Made by a program: the position numbers and the translations under genes
The notes under the pieces: model-generated
Database searches by the model: none
What the model saw: the letters and a program-made list of their open reading frames with translations, nothing else
What the model was told of the DNA's origin: nothing
Assembly: GCF_016806065.1 (NCBI RefSeq)
Contig: NZ_CP032406.1
Span: 124,001-188,000 of the forward strand
Direction of reading: 5' to 3'
DNA: 64,000 bases
Source of the DNA: Rhizobium rosettiformans
GTDB lineage: Bacteria > Pseudomonadota > Alphaproteobacteria > Rhizobiales > Rhizobiaceae
Shown: positions 26,981 to 36,406 of the stretch, in pieces
Layout: every line of letters starts with the position of its first letter
How positions within the stretch are numbered: position 1 is the first letter of the stretch

Positions 26981-28030
26981 TCAGCGTTTGCCTCTTTTCG
27001 AGAGCGCAAAGGTGAAAATCAGGGCTATGACAAGCACTGCGCCCTTGACGAAATCCTGCGTGTAATAGGGCGCGTTCATCATCGTCAGACCCTGCAGAAG
27101 GATGCCGACGAACAGCGCCCCGATGGCGGTGCCGAATGCATTCGGCTTTGCGGCCCCCAGTACCGCAAAGCCGATGAGGGCGGCGGCCACAGCATCCAGA
27201 AGCAGGTTGTTGCCCGAGGCTATGTCTCCGCGACCGAGACGAGCGGCAAGCAGGATGCCGCCAATCGAAGCGAAAACGCCGGAGATGATATAGGCTGTGA
27301 TCTTGTAGGCATTCACCGGCGCACCGGCCAGACTGGCCGCACGCTCGTTGGAGCCAACTGCATACATCATGCGGCCGAAACGGGTGTATTCGAGGAAGAA
27401 CCAGATGACGATCGCCAGCACGATCAGGACGACCACCGAGACCGGAACGAGGTTTGGCAGGATCATATCGAACCGATGGCGGCCGAGCGCCAGGAATGCC
27501 GGACTGAAAGCGCCGGTCGCTGTTGAACCGTCAGGAAGTGTCATGCCAGCTGCGATCGAGCGGCCCTCGGTCGGAATGCGCTGAAGCCCCAGAAGCAGGA
27601 ACATCATGCCGAGCGTCGCCAAGAGATCCGGTACCCGCATGTAGACGATGATCAGGCCGTTGATGAGGCCAACAGCCATGCCGACAGCAAGGCAGACAAG
27701 TGTCGCGGTCAGGGCATCGCCACCCAGCACCACCATCACATAAGACGAGGCCATCATGGCTGTCGTGGCGACAGAGCCGATCGAAAGATCGAAGCCGCCG
27801 ACCACAAGCGTGGCCGTCACGCCAAGCGCCAGGATCCCCGTGATTGACACCGATTGCAGGATGAAGACCGCACTCTGAGGCGAGGCAAAGCCCCCGGTAA
27901 CCAGAGAGAAATAGAGGACCATTCCTGCGAGAAGAACGAGAAAGCCGTATTTGATCGCCGCTTCACGTATGTTCAGACCGGCCGGTGGAACGACGCCGGT
28001 GGTGGCGGATTTGCTCTCTTCATTCATCAT
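26981..28030 (-). CDS. Ribose-type ABC transporter permease (RbsC-like)
   Basis: 349 residues, about ten transmembrane helices, with the family motif GGFDLSIGSVATTAMMASSY and a conserved GRGDIASGNNLLLDAVAAAL. The start ATGATG overlaps the ATPase stop, so translation is coupled. Works as a homodimer with the double ATPase. Confidence 0.9.
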   Translation of the reverse strand: MMNEESKSATTGVVPPAGLNIREAAIKYGFLVLLAGMVLYFSLVTGGFASPQSAVFILQSVSITGILALGVTATLVVGGFDLSIGSVATTAMMASSYVMVVLGGDALTATLVCLAVGMAVGLINGLIIVYMRVPDLLATLGMMFLLLGLQRIPTEGRSIAAGMTLPDGSTATGAFSPAFLALGRHRFDMILPNLVPVSVVVLIVLAIVIWFFLEYTRFGRMMYAVGSNERAASLAGAPVNAYKITAYIISGVFASIGGILLAARLGRGDIASGNNLLLDAVAAALIGFAVLGAAKPNAFGTAIGALFVGILLQGLTMMNAPYYTQDFVKGAVLVIALIFTFALSKRGKR

Positions 28031-29544
28031 CTTGCGCTCACCTGTTGATAGGATTTTCCGGCGATCTCGGATAGCAGCCGCTCGACATCGATGTCTGTGT
28101 TGCGGTGCTCGCCAACGATGGTCTGTTCCGACATCACCAGGATGCGATCGGCGACCTCGAAGGCTTCGTCGAGTTCCGTCAGGAAAAGAATGGTAGATCG
28201 GCCCGCGGCGGAAGCGCGAAGCTTGTCTCCAATGTCCCGGCGCGCGGCAATGTCGACACCCTGGAAGGGCTCATCGAGGATCAGCAGGCGCGACGGCTCG
28301 GATAGCCAGCGGCCGACCATGACCTTCTGCTGATTGCCGCCTGACAGCGTCTGCATCTCGTCGCGTTCACTTCGGCAAACAACGCCCAGATCGGCGATCT
28401 GCTGTCGCGCCTTTGCTCTCTCCGCCCGACGGCTTGCAACACCCAGGGAGGAAAGGCGTCGCAGGAACGGCAGGCTGATATTCTCATAGATATTGAAATC
28501 CGGCACGATGCCGCTGATCGCCCGGTCCTTGGCAACAAGGAAAACGCCGCGCGCAATGGCCTGTCTTGTTGTCTTTGGCGCATAATGCGTGCCGTCGAGT
28601 GTCATCTCGCCGGCGGCCGGTGCGCGGGCGCCGAAGAGTGTCTCGGCGAGCGCGCTCTTGCCGACGCCGACGAGCCCCGTGACCGCGACGATCTCTCCAT
28701 CACCGAGGTCAAAATCGAATGGACGCGTCTGCGACGAAAGCTTCAGTCCGCGAACGCTAAAGACCGGACGGCCCGCTGCACGCACGGCAACGTCGCCAGC
28801 GGCGACCTTTCGTCCGAGCATCGCGTTCACTGCGCCCTCATAGTCCAGGTCCGGACCTTCAAAACGACCAGTAATGCGGCCGTCGCGCAGCGCCAGAATG
28901 CTGTCAGCAAGGCGACGAATATCTGACATGCGATGGGAAATGTAGAGAATGGCGACGCCACGCTCTTTCAGCCGATCGACAAGCTCGAACAGGCGGTCGG
29001 CCTCGGCGCTCGATAGCGACGAGGTGGGTTCGTCGAGGATCAGAACCCGCGGCTCATGGGCCATTGCCCTTGCAATCGCCACCATTTGACGGTCTGCGAG
29101 GGTAAGGTCATTGATGCTCGCGGAAAGATCGATCGAAAGACCCATGCGTTGTGCGACGGCCGCAGCCTCGCGGCGTACCCGGCGCGGATTGAAGAACAAT
29201 CTGGCGCCGCGTCCATTCAGCCGGTCAAGAGTAAGGTTGGTCGCAACATCAAGGTCGGCAACAACGCCGTCATTGATGTTCTGGTGCACGGTAACCACCC
29301 CTGCCCGGATCGCCTCGGCTGGCGTGGATGGCTCGAAAGCAGCTCCCGAAAGCGTGATGGTGCCTGCGTCCCGCGTGTAGACGCCGGAGAGAATGCGCAC
29401 AAGCGTGGATTTGCCGGCGCCGTTGGCACCCATCAAGACCGTTACCGCGCCAGCCTTGAGCTCGAGATCCACCCCCTGGAGCACCGTTACCTGGCCAAAC
29501 GATTTGCGCACGCCCTCAACGCGAAACACTGCGATTTCACCCAT
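28027..29544 (-). CDS. Ribose-type ABC transporter ATPase (RbsA-like, two domains)
   Basis: 505 residues. Domain 1: Walker A GANGAGKST, the signature position reading LTLADRQMVAIARAM, Walker B LILDEPTSSLS. Domain 2: GLVGVGKSALAETLFG, signature LSGGNQQKVMVGRWL, Walker B LILDEPFQGVD. First gene of the minus-strand transporter operon, divergent from mtnK across a 145-bp gap that carries an inverted-repeat operator candidate. Confidence 0.9.
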   Translation of the reverse strand: MGEIAVFRVEGVRKSFGQVTVLQGVDLELKAGAVTVLMGANGAGKSTLVRILSGVYTRDAGTITLSGAAFEPSTPAEAIRAGVVTVHQNINDGVVADLDVATNLTLDRLNGRGARLFFNPRRVRREAAAVAQRMGLSIDLSASINDLTLADRQMVAIARAMAHEPRVLILDEPTSSLSSAEADRLFELVDRLKERGVAILYISHRMSDIRRLADSILALRDGRITGRFEGPDLDYEGAVNAMLGRKVAAGDVAVRAAGRPVFSVRGLKLSSQTRPFDFDLGDGEIVAVTGLVGVGKSALAETLFGARAPAAGEMTLDGTHYAPKTTRQAIARGVFLVAKDRAISGIVPDFNIYENISLPFLRRLSSLGVASRRAERAKARQQIADLGVVCRSERDEMQTLSGGNQQKVMVGRWLSEPSRLLILDEPFQGVDIAARRDIGDKLRASAAGRSTILFLTELDEAFEVADRILVMSEQTIVGEHRNTDIDVERLLSEIAGKSYQQVSAR

Positions 29545-29588
29545 GCATTCCTCCCATTGGCATCACGTTAGGATAGCCATTCATCAAA

Positions 29589-29605
29589 TGTCAAGGCCGT
29601 TGACA
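29589..29605. promoter_or_regulatory. Inverted repeat TGTCAA-N5-TTGACA in the transporter/mtnK divergent promoter
   Basis: Perfect 6-bp arms; the right arm TTGACA also looks like a -35 element reading towards mtnK and is followed at once by a second copy in ATTGACAG. Position between the two divergent operons and similarity to elements in front of the SorC gene suggest a shared operator/promoter region. Confidence 0.5.
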
Positions 29606-29689
29606 ATTGACAGACTCTCGCCTTAGCTTTGCGCAAAGACAGCATGGAGCATGCGGTGGAGGCCGCCCCGTGCACAGGAGGAGATTGCC

Positions 29690-30961
29690 ATGGACAGCCA
29701 GGCCTTCGAGGCTCTCAGTGCGGATACATTGCCGGTTCGACTAGGCGGAAACACTGCCGTCACGGACCGGATAGGTGAGGATTCATCTCGGTGGACCATC
29801 AGGGAAGTCGGCGACGGCAATCTCAATCTGGTCTTCATCGTGACGGGCGAAAAGGGCGCCGTCATCGTCAAGCAGGCGCTACCCTATGTGCGCCTCGTCG
29901 GTGAGAGCTGGCCGCTGCCGCTCAAGCGTTCGTTCTTCGAGTATCATGCACTGACGCGTCAGGCGCGGCGCGATCCGGGCATGGTGCCGGAAGTCTTTTT
30001 CTTCGACGAGACCCAGGCGATCATCGTCATGGAGTTTCTGACGCCGCACGTCATCCTCAGGCGGGCCCTGATCGATGGAAGACCACTGCCGAGAGTGGGG
30101 CGCGATCTCGGCCTGTTTGTTGCCCGCACGCTGTTTCGCGGCTCCGACCTGTCCATGGTGACGCGTGAGAAGAAGGCGGATGTCGCGCTGTTCTGCGACA
30201 ATGTCGAGCTCTGCGACATTACGGAAAACCTCGTCTTCTCCGATCCCTATTTCGAAGCGACGCTCAACCGCCATACCACACCACAGCTTGATCCGCTCGT
30301 GGCTGAACTGCGATCCGATCGTGACCTCAAGGTAGAGGCGCAGCGCTTGAAGCACATCTTCTCGGCCAAGGCCGAAACGCTCTGCCATGGCGACCTGCAT
30401 ACGGGCTCCGTCATGGTGACGGAAAACGAGACGCGCGTCATCGATCCGGAATTCGCCTTCTATGGCCCGATCAGCTTCGACGTCGGCATGTTGATCGCCA
30501 ATTTCTGGATGAGCTATTTCTCGCAGGCGGGCCATGAGACCGCTCCTGGTGCTCGCGACGAGATGCGCCTCTACCTGCTCGAGACAATCGAGACGCTGTG
30601 GGACACATTCCGCAGCGAGTTCGCCCATCTCTGGCGCACCGAGCGCCGGGGCATCCTCTACCAGGCGAGCCTGTTCGAATATCGACAGGATCCGCTTGCC
30701 GCCGAGCAGGCATTGAACATCGTCATAGATGAAATCTGGTCCGAAATGCTCGGTTTCGCCGGCATTGAGATCCACCGCCGTATCCTCGGCCTTGCCCACA
30801 ATGCCGATTTCGAAACCATCGCCGACCCCGAACGCCGTGCATCCTGCGAAAGCAAGGCGCTGAAGCTCGGGCGTCACCTCGCCGTCAATCGGCAGCGCAT
30901 CCATAGTCTTCGGGACATCAGGGCGACCGTGGAGCGACTTGAAATGGAGATTATCGCGTGA
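29690..30961 (+). CDS. mtnK: 5-methylthioribose kinase
   Basis: 423 residues; ATG preceded by AGGAGGAG. Phosphorylates 5-methylthioribose at C1 with ATP. Family marks: nucleotide-binding segment [20 protein letters not shown], then [16 protein letters not shown]; catalytic [12 protein letters not shown] (Asp of the HGD motif); metal-binding [20 protein letters not shown]. Close relatives may act on 5-deoxyribose instead. First gene of a five-gene operon; its stop overlaps the GTG start of mtnA. Confidence 0.88.
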   Translation: MDSQAFEALSADTLPVRLGGNTAVTDRIGEDSSRWTIREVGDGNLNLVFIVTGEKGAVIVKQALPYVRLVGESWPLPLKRSFFEYHALTRQARRDPGMVPEVFFFDETQAIIVMEFLTPHVILRRALIDGRPLPRVGRDLGLFVARTLFRGSDLSMVTREKKADVALFCDNVELCDITENLVFSDPYFEATLNRHTTPQLDPLVAELRSDRDLKVEAQRLKHIFSAKAETLCHGDLHTGSVMVTENETRVIDPEFAFYGPISFDVGMLIANFWMSYFSQAGHETAPGARDEMRLYLLETIETLWDTFRSEFAHLWRTERRGILYQASLFEYRQDPLAAEQALNIVIDEIWSEMLGFAGIEIHRRILGLAHNADFETIADPERRASCESKALKLGRHLAVNRQRIHSLRDIRATVERLEMEIIA

Positions 30962-32052
30962 AAGTCGGAGAACGCCACTATCATACCATCTGGGTGAACG
31001 AAGACGGCCGCTCGGTCGACATCATCGACCAGCGCTGGCTGCCGCACGAATTCCGGATCGTAACCTTGAAGACCGTCGGTGACGTTGCAGTCGCAATCCG
31101 CGACATGTGGGTGCGCGGCGCGCCACTGATAGGCGTGACTGCTGCCTATGGCGTCGCGATCGCGATGTCGAAAGATCCATCGGATGCGCATCTCGATGCC
31201 GTCTGGGAGGAGTTGAACGAGACCCGCCCGACCGCGATCAACCTGCGCTGGGCACTGAACGCCATGCGTACGCATCTCGCCGGTTTTCCGGAGAGCGATC
31301 GCGCGGATGCGGCCTACAAGCGCGCCACCGAGATTGCCGAGGAGGATGTGGGACTGAACCGCGCCATCGGCGCCAACGGCCTTGAGCTCATCCGGCAGAT
31401 TGCGTCGAAGAAGAAAGCCGGCGAGCCTGTGCGCATCCTCACGCACTGCAATGCCGGCTGGCTGGCGACGGTCGATTACGGCACGGCAACGGCGCCCATC
31501 TACATGGCCGTCGAAGCCGGCATCCCAGTCCATGTCTATGTCGATGAAACGCGGCCGCGCAACCAGGGGGCCTATCTCACTGCCTGGGAAATGAACGGCC
31601 ATGGCGTACCCCACACCCTGATCGTCGACAATGCTGGCGGGCACCTGATGCAGCACGGCGATATCGACATGGTGATCGTGGGAACCGATCGGACCACCGC
31701 AAACGGCGACGTCTGCAACAAGATCGGCACCTATCTCAAGGCACTGGCGGCCCGCGACAACGGCGTGCCGTTTTATGTCGCACTGCCCTCGCCCACCATC
31801 GACTGGACCGTGCATGACGGCTTGAAGGAGATCCCCATCGAGGAACGTGCAGCCGATGAGGTGAGCTTCGTCCAGGGGCGCGCAACTGATGGCTCGATTG
31901 CAACCGTGCGGATCTCGCCGGAGGGCAGCCCTGCCGCCAACCCTGCCTTCGACGTCACGCCTGCGCGCCTGATCACCGGCCTCATTACCGAGCGCGGTAT
32001 CGCTGCGGCGTCACCCGGGGGTCTGAAGGCCCTTTTCCCGGAACGGAGCTGA
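30958..32052 (+). CDS. mtnA: S-methyl-5-thioribose-1-phosphate isomerase
   Basis: 364 residues, GTG start in a GTGA overlap with mtnK. Converts the aldose 1-phosphate into 5-methylthioribulose 1-phosphate. Hallmarks: [20 protein letters not shown] near residue 50, [18 protein letters not shown] (the catalytic Cys is in this type of motif), [40 protein letters not shown] (catalytic Asp). All present. Related eIF2B-like proteins differ in these motifs. Confidence 0.92.
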   Translation: MKVGERHYHTIWVNEDGRSVDIIDQRWLPHEFRIVTLKTVGDVAVAIRDMWVRGAPLIGVTAAYGVAIAMSKDPSDAHLDAVWEELNETRPTAINLRWALNAMRTHLAGFPESDRADAAYKRATEIAEEDVGLNRAIGANGLELIRQIASKKKAGEPVRILTHCNAGWLATVDYGTATAPIYMAVEAGIPVHVYVDETRPRNQGAYLTAWEMNGHGVPHTLIVDNAGGHLMQHGDIDMVIVGTDRTTANGDVCNKIGTYLKALAARDNGVPFYVALPSPTIDWTVHDGLKEIPIEERAADEVSFVQGRATDGSIATVRISPEGSPAANPAFDVTPARLITGLITERGIAAASPGGLKALFPERS

Positions 32053-32056
32053 GACC

Positions 32057-32992
32057 ATGAGCCTGCCCAACGAAAAATCCACCGAAGAGATCGCACTCGG
32101 CATCCGGCGCCGCGTCTTCTTTCACACGATGATGCACAATGGTGGCTATCTCAGCCAGGCCTGCTCGGCTGCCGAAAGCCTGGCCCTGCTCTACAATGAA
32201 TTGCTGAAGCTCGGGGAACCGACGCTGCCCAAGGTACCATTGCCGTTCCGCGGCGTTCCCTCGGCCAATAATCCGGACTCCTTCACAGGCGCCGGCTATC
32301 ATGGTCCAATCGGCCCGGAATACGACCGTTTCTTCATCTCACCCGCTCATTATGCACTCGTGATCTATTCGGCGCTGATCGAGACGGGCCGCATGGACGA
32401 ACATGCGCTCGAGCACTTCAACAAGGACGGCGGTTCGGTCGAGATGATCGGCGCCGAGCACAGCCCCGGCATGGAAGTGACCACCGGGTCCCTCGCCCAG
32501 GGGCTCTCCATGGCATCGGGCGTCGCCTGGGCGCGGCTGCGGAAAAAGGAACCTGGCCAAGTCTGGGTCTACATGTCCGACGGCGAATTCCAGGAGGGAC
32601 AGACCTGGGAATGCCTGGCGGCGATGAGTTACCATCAGATCGACAACATCCGCGTCGTCGTCGACGTGAACCAGCAGCAATGCGACGGCGCCATGTCATC
32701 GGTGCTCGATCTCGGCGATCTCGCAGCCCGTGTCACATCCTTCGGCGTGACATGCCGCTCGGTCAACGGCCATGACCTTGATGCCCTCCGGAATGCAGCA
32801 AGCAGTCCCGAGCCGGGTAAGCCGCTCGTCATACTTGCCAACACCTCGCCCTACCAGGGCATGGATTTTCTGAAGAAACGCTTTCCGCGGCTGCACTATG
32901 TCCGCTTCAAGAGCGCGGAGGAACGGCAGGAAATGCGGGTCGCACTTGCCGCCGAACTCGGCATCGATCTTAACGCGATGGAAGGAGCCTGA
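32057..32992 (+). CDS. Transketolase, N-terminal (TPP-binding) subunit
   Basis: 311 residues. Thiamine-diphosphate binding half of a split transketolase: HSPGMEVTTGSLAQGLSMAS, then GVAWARLR, and the TPP/Mg motif MSDGEFQEGQTWE running to VVDVNQQQ. Begins 4 bp after mtnA with GGAG in front. Together with the next gene it would move two-carbon ketol units between sugar phosphates. Split transketolases in catabolic operons are usually dedicated to an unusual sugar (for example apulose 4-phosphate), so a special substrate is likely here. Confidence 0.85.
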   Translation: MSLPNEKSTEEIALGIRRRVFFHTMMHNGGYLSQACSAAESLALLYNELLKLGEPTLPKVPLPFRGVPSANNPDSFTGAGYHGPIGPEYDRFFISPAHYALVIYSALIETGRMDEHALEHFNKDGGSVEMIGAEHSPGMEVTTGSLAQGLSMASGVAWARLRKKEPGQVWVYMSDGEFQEGQTWECLAAMSYHQIDNIRVVVDVNQQQCDGAMSSVLDLGDLAARVTSFGVTCRSVNGHDLDALRNAASSPEPGKPLVILANTSPYQGMDFLKKRFPRLHYVRFKSAEERQEMRVALAAELGIDLNAMEGA

Positions 32993-32994
32993 TC

Positions 32995-33996
32995 ATGGTC
33001 GAAATCGTCAACCGACCCTATGCCAGGGCTTTCGAAGCTTTCGCCACGGCGCGGCCTGAAGTGCTCTGCCTGTCTGCCGACCTCACTTCCTCCTGCGAGG
33101 TCGATGGCTTCCGAGACCGTCATCCCGAGCAGTTCCTGTCGCTAGGCATGGCCGAGCAGAACATGCTCTCCTTTGCCGGTGGTCTCGCCATGCAGGGATA
33201 CCGCCCCTTTATCCATACGTTTTCAGTCTTCCTGTATCGCCGGCCTTACGACCAGCTGATCAACTCCATCGCCTATTCCAACCGCAAGGTCCGCCTAATC
33301 GGCTTCCTGCCCGGCATCACCACGCCCGGTGGCATCACCCATCAGGCGATCGAAGACATAGCGATCCTGCGCGCCGTCCCCAATATGACGATCCTCGAAA
33401 CGGGGGATGCTACGGAAGTGGAGACCGTGCTCGAAGTCGCAGACAGCATCGACGGGCCCGTTTATGTTCGCATCCTTCGCGGCGAGGTGCCGCGGCTGTT
33501 CTCGACGCCGTTTGAGTTCAATAAACTGCGAACGCTGTCTCACGGTGATGACATTCTGGTCGTCTCCTCCGGCGTTTGTACCGAGGAAGCCCTGCGTGCC
33601 ACCGGTCCACTCACGGCGCGCGGTATCGGCGTTCATCATCTGCACGCCTCCACTCTGAAACCCTTTGACCGTGACGGCTTGATTGAAGCCGCGCGCGGCA
33701 AGAAGGGCGTCATTACCCTGGAAAACCACACGATCATCGGCGGCCTCGGCTCTCTGGTGGCGGAAATCCTTGCCGAAGAAGGGCTCGGCATCCGGCTGAA
33801 GCGTCTCGGCCTGAAAGATACCTTCGCTCACGGCGCCTCAAAGCCCTATCTGATGAAGAAATACGGGCTCGACGCCGGTGCGCTCGTGGCCGCTGTCGGT
33901 GAGCTCACCGGCAGGTCAGTTGATATCGGCGAGGATGAGCTTGCGGAAGTTCGCCTGGATCACGTCCATTCGGCCCAGAAGGCGGAGGCGCTGTGA
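32995..33996 (+). CDS. Transketolase, C-terminal (pyrimidine-binding) subunit
   Basis: 333 residues, GAAGGAG before ATG, 2 bp after the N-terminal subunit. Contains the pyrimidine domain with LSLGMAEQNMLSFAGGLAMQ (catalytic Glu that activates TPP) and the C-terminal transketolase domain (LENHTIIGGLGSLVAEILAE). Its stop overlaps the RuBisCO-like gene start (TGATG), so the two are translated together. Confidence 0.87.
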   Translation: MVEIVNRPYARAFEAFATARPEVLCLSADLTSSCEVDGFRDRHPEQFLSLGMAEQNMLSFAGGLAMQGYRPFIHTFSVFLYRRPYDQLINSIAYSNRKVRLIGFLPGITTPGGITHQAIEDIAILRAVPNMTILETGDATEVETVLEVADSIDGPVYVRILRGEVPRLFSTPFEFNKLRTLSHGDDILVVSSGVCTEEALRATGPLTARGIGVHHLHASTLKPFDRDGLIEAARGKKGVITLENHTIIGGLGSLVAEILAEEGLGIRLKRLGLKDTFAHGASKPYLMKKYGLDAGALVAAVGELTGRSVDIGEDELAEVRLDHVHSAQKAEAL

Positions 33997-35114
33997 TGGC
34001 TCCACGCTTCAGCGTCACTTATTTCGTCCGTGCAGGTGATGAAGAGGAGGCTAAACAACGCGCCCTCGACATCGCGCTGGAACAGACGGTGGAAATTCCC
34101 CGCAGCTGCGTTCCGAAGGGCTATGTCGAGGATGAGATCCTCGGCAGGCTGTGGACCTTGGAGAAAGACCCATCCGGCAGGCCGGGATATCTCGCCGATA
34201 TCTCCTATTCGGAAGATGACGTTGGCGGTGATTTCCTGCAATTCCTCAACATCGTCTTTGGCAACAGTTCGATCAAGCCGGGTCTGAAGGTCGAAGACAT
34301 TTCGCTGTCGCCGGGCATTCTCGCCTTGTGCAAGGGACCTCGCCACGGCATTGCCGGACTGCGCGCGAGGGCAGGCATAGGCCAAACCCCGCTCCTCATG
34401 TCGGCCATCAAGCCCGTAGGGCTGTCGACTTCCGAATTGGCTCGCCTGGCCCATGACTTCGCGCTCGGCGGAATGCACTTCGTCAAGGACGATCACGGGC
34501 TTGTCGACCAGAAGACATCGCCGTTCGAGGAGCGGCTCCGGGCCTGCGTCGAGGCAGTCGGTGAGGCGAACTCGAAAACGGGCGGCCGCACAAGCTTCGT
34601 GCCGAATGTCACCGGTCCGGCAACATTGATCGTCGAGCGTGCAATGCTTGCACAAGCCGCCGGCGCGGGCGCAGTAATGATTGCTCCAGCCATGGCCGGC
34701 TACGACATCATCCGACACCTGGCTGCGGATCCGAATTTCTCGCTGCCGATCATCTCCCACCCTGCGTTTTCCGGCGCCAACGTTGTCTCGCCCGATTGCG
34801 GTTTTTCTCATCGCAGCTTCTTCGGCACCTTGCATCGGCTGATGGGAGCCGACGCGGTCATCTATCCCAATTTCGGCGGCCGATTCGGTTTCACCCGGGA
34901 CGAGTGCCTGTCGATCGCCAAAGCCTGTGCAGACGACATCGGAGGGCCGAAGGCGATCGTTGCCGCTCCTGGTGGGGGGATGACGTTCAGCCGTGTACCC
35001 GAAATGCGGCAGGCCTACGGGAACGATGTCATGTACTTGATCGGTGGCGCGCTGCTTCAGGAAGAGAACCTGGTCGATGCCTGCCGACGCCTCGTCGGAG
35101 CTGTCTATAGTTGA
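33996..35114 (+). CDS. RuBisCO-like protein (form IV large-subunit homologue)
   Basis: 372 residues; ATG in a TGATG overlap with the transketolase gene. N-terminal RuBisCO ferredoxin-like domain (to about residue 125), then the TIM barrel. Visible active-site positions: MSAIKPVGLS (the proton-shuttling Lys loop), GGMHFVKDDHGL (the carbamylated Lys and Asp, with His where Glu usually supplies the third metal ligand), ISHPAFSGAN, AAPGGGM and LIGGALLQ (phosphate loops). These departures argue against CO2 fixation. In R. rubrum a relative isomerises 5-methylthioribulose 1-phosphate to 1-methylthioxylulose 5-phosphate; mtnK and mtnA in this operon supply that same compound. Confidence 0.9.
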   Translation: MAPRFSVTYFVRAGDEEEAKQRALDIALEQTVEIPRSCVPKGYVEDEILGRLWTLEKDPSGRPGYLADISYSEDDVGGDFLQFLNIVFGNSSIKPGLKVEDISLSPGILALCKGPRHGIAGLRARAGIGQTPLLMSAIKPVGLSTSELARLAHDFALGGMHFVKDDHGLVDQKTSPFEERLRACVEAVGEANSKTGGRTSFVPNVTGPATLIVERAMLAQAAGAGAVMIAPAMAGYDIIRHLAADPNFSLPIISHPAFSGANVVSPDCGFSHRSFFGTLHRLMGADAVIYPNFGGRFGFTRDECLSIAKACADDIGGPKAIVAAPGGGMTFSRVPEMRQAYGNDVMYLIGGALLQEENLVDACRRLVGAVYS

Positions 35115-35494
35115 GGCAATGTGATGCCGTGGCGTCTCCGGGATCTCGCATATTGGGCAGACATCCAAGGCGAGTTTGATCTACTGATCATGAGCGCTAC
35201 GGTCCCTACACTGTAGTCATCGACGTCAATTTGAGCGCAGATAATGGGTCAACTTTGCGTGCCGATTGACAAATTAGCGGTCCAGTAACGATTTCCTGCG
35301 ACGGTGCTCCGCCATACCAAGATGAGATCGCCTTCCGATGTACTCGTCAAGCATCCAGACTAGCCGCTGCTGGCGAACATTCGAAGATTGGCACAGCGTG
35401 ATCGGGCTTCCGGCAAATCTCGTTCCACAAGCACAGGCGCAGTGTCTGCCCTGCCAATCCGAGAATTGATGTCACGAGCCACCAGGGCGGACCC
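35115..35494. other. 380-bp intergenic stretch
   Basis: Separates the RuBisCO-like gene from the PAS-GGDEF gene. No convincing terminator stem, ribosome site plus reading frame, or family-matching translation was found on either strand. Confidence 0.5.
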
Positions 35495-36406
35495 ATGACT
35501 GACACGAGCTCAAAACCGTATTCCGAAATCATGGCGGGGGACGTATTCCGTAAGGTCGCGATGGAAATCGCCGACGGTGTCATCGGCATGTCCAAGGACG
35601 GCATTATCCGTTTTGCCAATCCCGCAGCGGAGGAAATCTTCGGATGGCGGCCTGGCGACCTGATCGGGAAACGGCTTGATGTTCTCCTGCCTGATCGAGT
35701 GCGACGAAATCATGACGCACTCGTGGCGGGATTCCGAGCTGGGCTGGTTGAGACCAGACGAATGGGGCAACGGGGAAACGGCATTTTAGGTCGCCGCGCC
35801 GACGGGTCGGAGGTCAACCTTGGTATCACAATCCTCAAGACAGAAGCGGACGGCGAGCCTCTCCTGATTGCTGTGGTGAGAGACGTTAGCGAAGTTGTCA
35901 AACAACAAGAGGAGTTGAAGAAACTCGCGGAAACAGATTTCTTGACAGGTCTTATGAACAGGCGTGCGTTTTTTGAACGAGCCAGTTTCCTGGTCGAGGA
36001 ACAAGGCGTGGGTAGCCATTCCGTGATTATCTTCGATCTTGACCACTTTAAATCCATCAACGATCGTTTTGGTCATCAGACCGGCGACCGAGTCCTGACA
36101 CTCTTCTCAACACTTTTACGTCAGGCAGTTCGTCCGGCAGATCTTGCAGCCCGATACGGAGGGGAAGAATTCATCGCGCTCTGCAGAGGAACAACCAGAG
36201 CCGAAGCTATCGAGATCGCGGAAAGTGTGGCTGAACAAACTCGTAAGCAATGCTTTTTCGGGGGAGCGGGTCGCCCCATTTCGATTACCGTCAGCGCGGG
36301 GGTGGCCACTCTTGATCACGATCTCGATGACACCCTGAGACGTGCGGATGCGGCCTTGTACGAAGCAAAGCACGCAGGCCGAGACCGAGTGTCAGCGGCA
36401 GCCTAA
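35495..36406 (+). CDS. PAS-domain diguanylate cyclase
   Basis: 303 residues. PAS sensor (about 15-130: MEIADGVIGMSKDGIIRFAN, then PAAEEIFGW), a short helical linker (KQQEELKKLAETDFLTGLMN), then a GGDEF domain with metal Asp in IFDLDHFKSINDRFGH and active-site GGEEF. Should make cyclic di-GMP from GTP; no EAL domain, no transmembrane segment. Stands alone on its strand. The PAS part may bind a redox or small-molecule cofactor, not decidable here. Confidence 0.9.
   Translation: MTDTSSKPYSEIMAGDVFRKVAMEIADGVIGMSKDGIIRFANPAAEEIFGWRPGDLIGKRLDVLLPDRVRRNHDALVAGFRAGLVETRRMGQRGNGILGRRADGSEVNLGITILKTEADGEPLLIAVVRDVSEVVKQQEELKKLAETDFLTGLMNRRAFFERASFLVEEQGVGSHSVIIFDLDHFKSINDRFGHQTGDRVLTLFSTLLRQAVRPADLAARYGGEEFIALCRGTTRAEAIEIAESVAEQTRKQCFFGGAGRPISITVSAGVATLDHDLDDTLRRADAALYEAKHAGRDRVSAAA

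Noticed and set aside
23733..30961. Assignment of the cluster as a rhamnose locus from the RhaD-type fusion
   Set aside because: No rhamnose isomerase, rhamnulose kinase family member or mutarotase is present; the kinase and isomerase are MtnK and MtnA types.
33996..35114. Calling the RuBisCO homologue a genuine RuBisCO large subunit
   Set aside because: Third metal ligand Glu is His and phosphate-loop residues differ; no small subunit or phosphoribulokinase in the window.
29651..35114. D-apiose catabolic operon (also has RLPs and split transketolases)
   Set aside because: The kinase and isomerase here are MtnK/MtnA, not the apulose kinase or apionate-pathway enzymes; kept only as an alternative ligand to test.
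33960..35168. 402-codon minus-strand frame opposite the RuBisCO-like gene
   Set aside because: Shadow of a well conserved gene; composition rich in Arg/His/Gln as expected for antisense frames.
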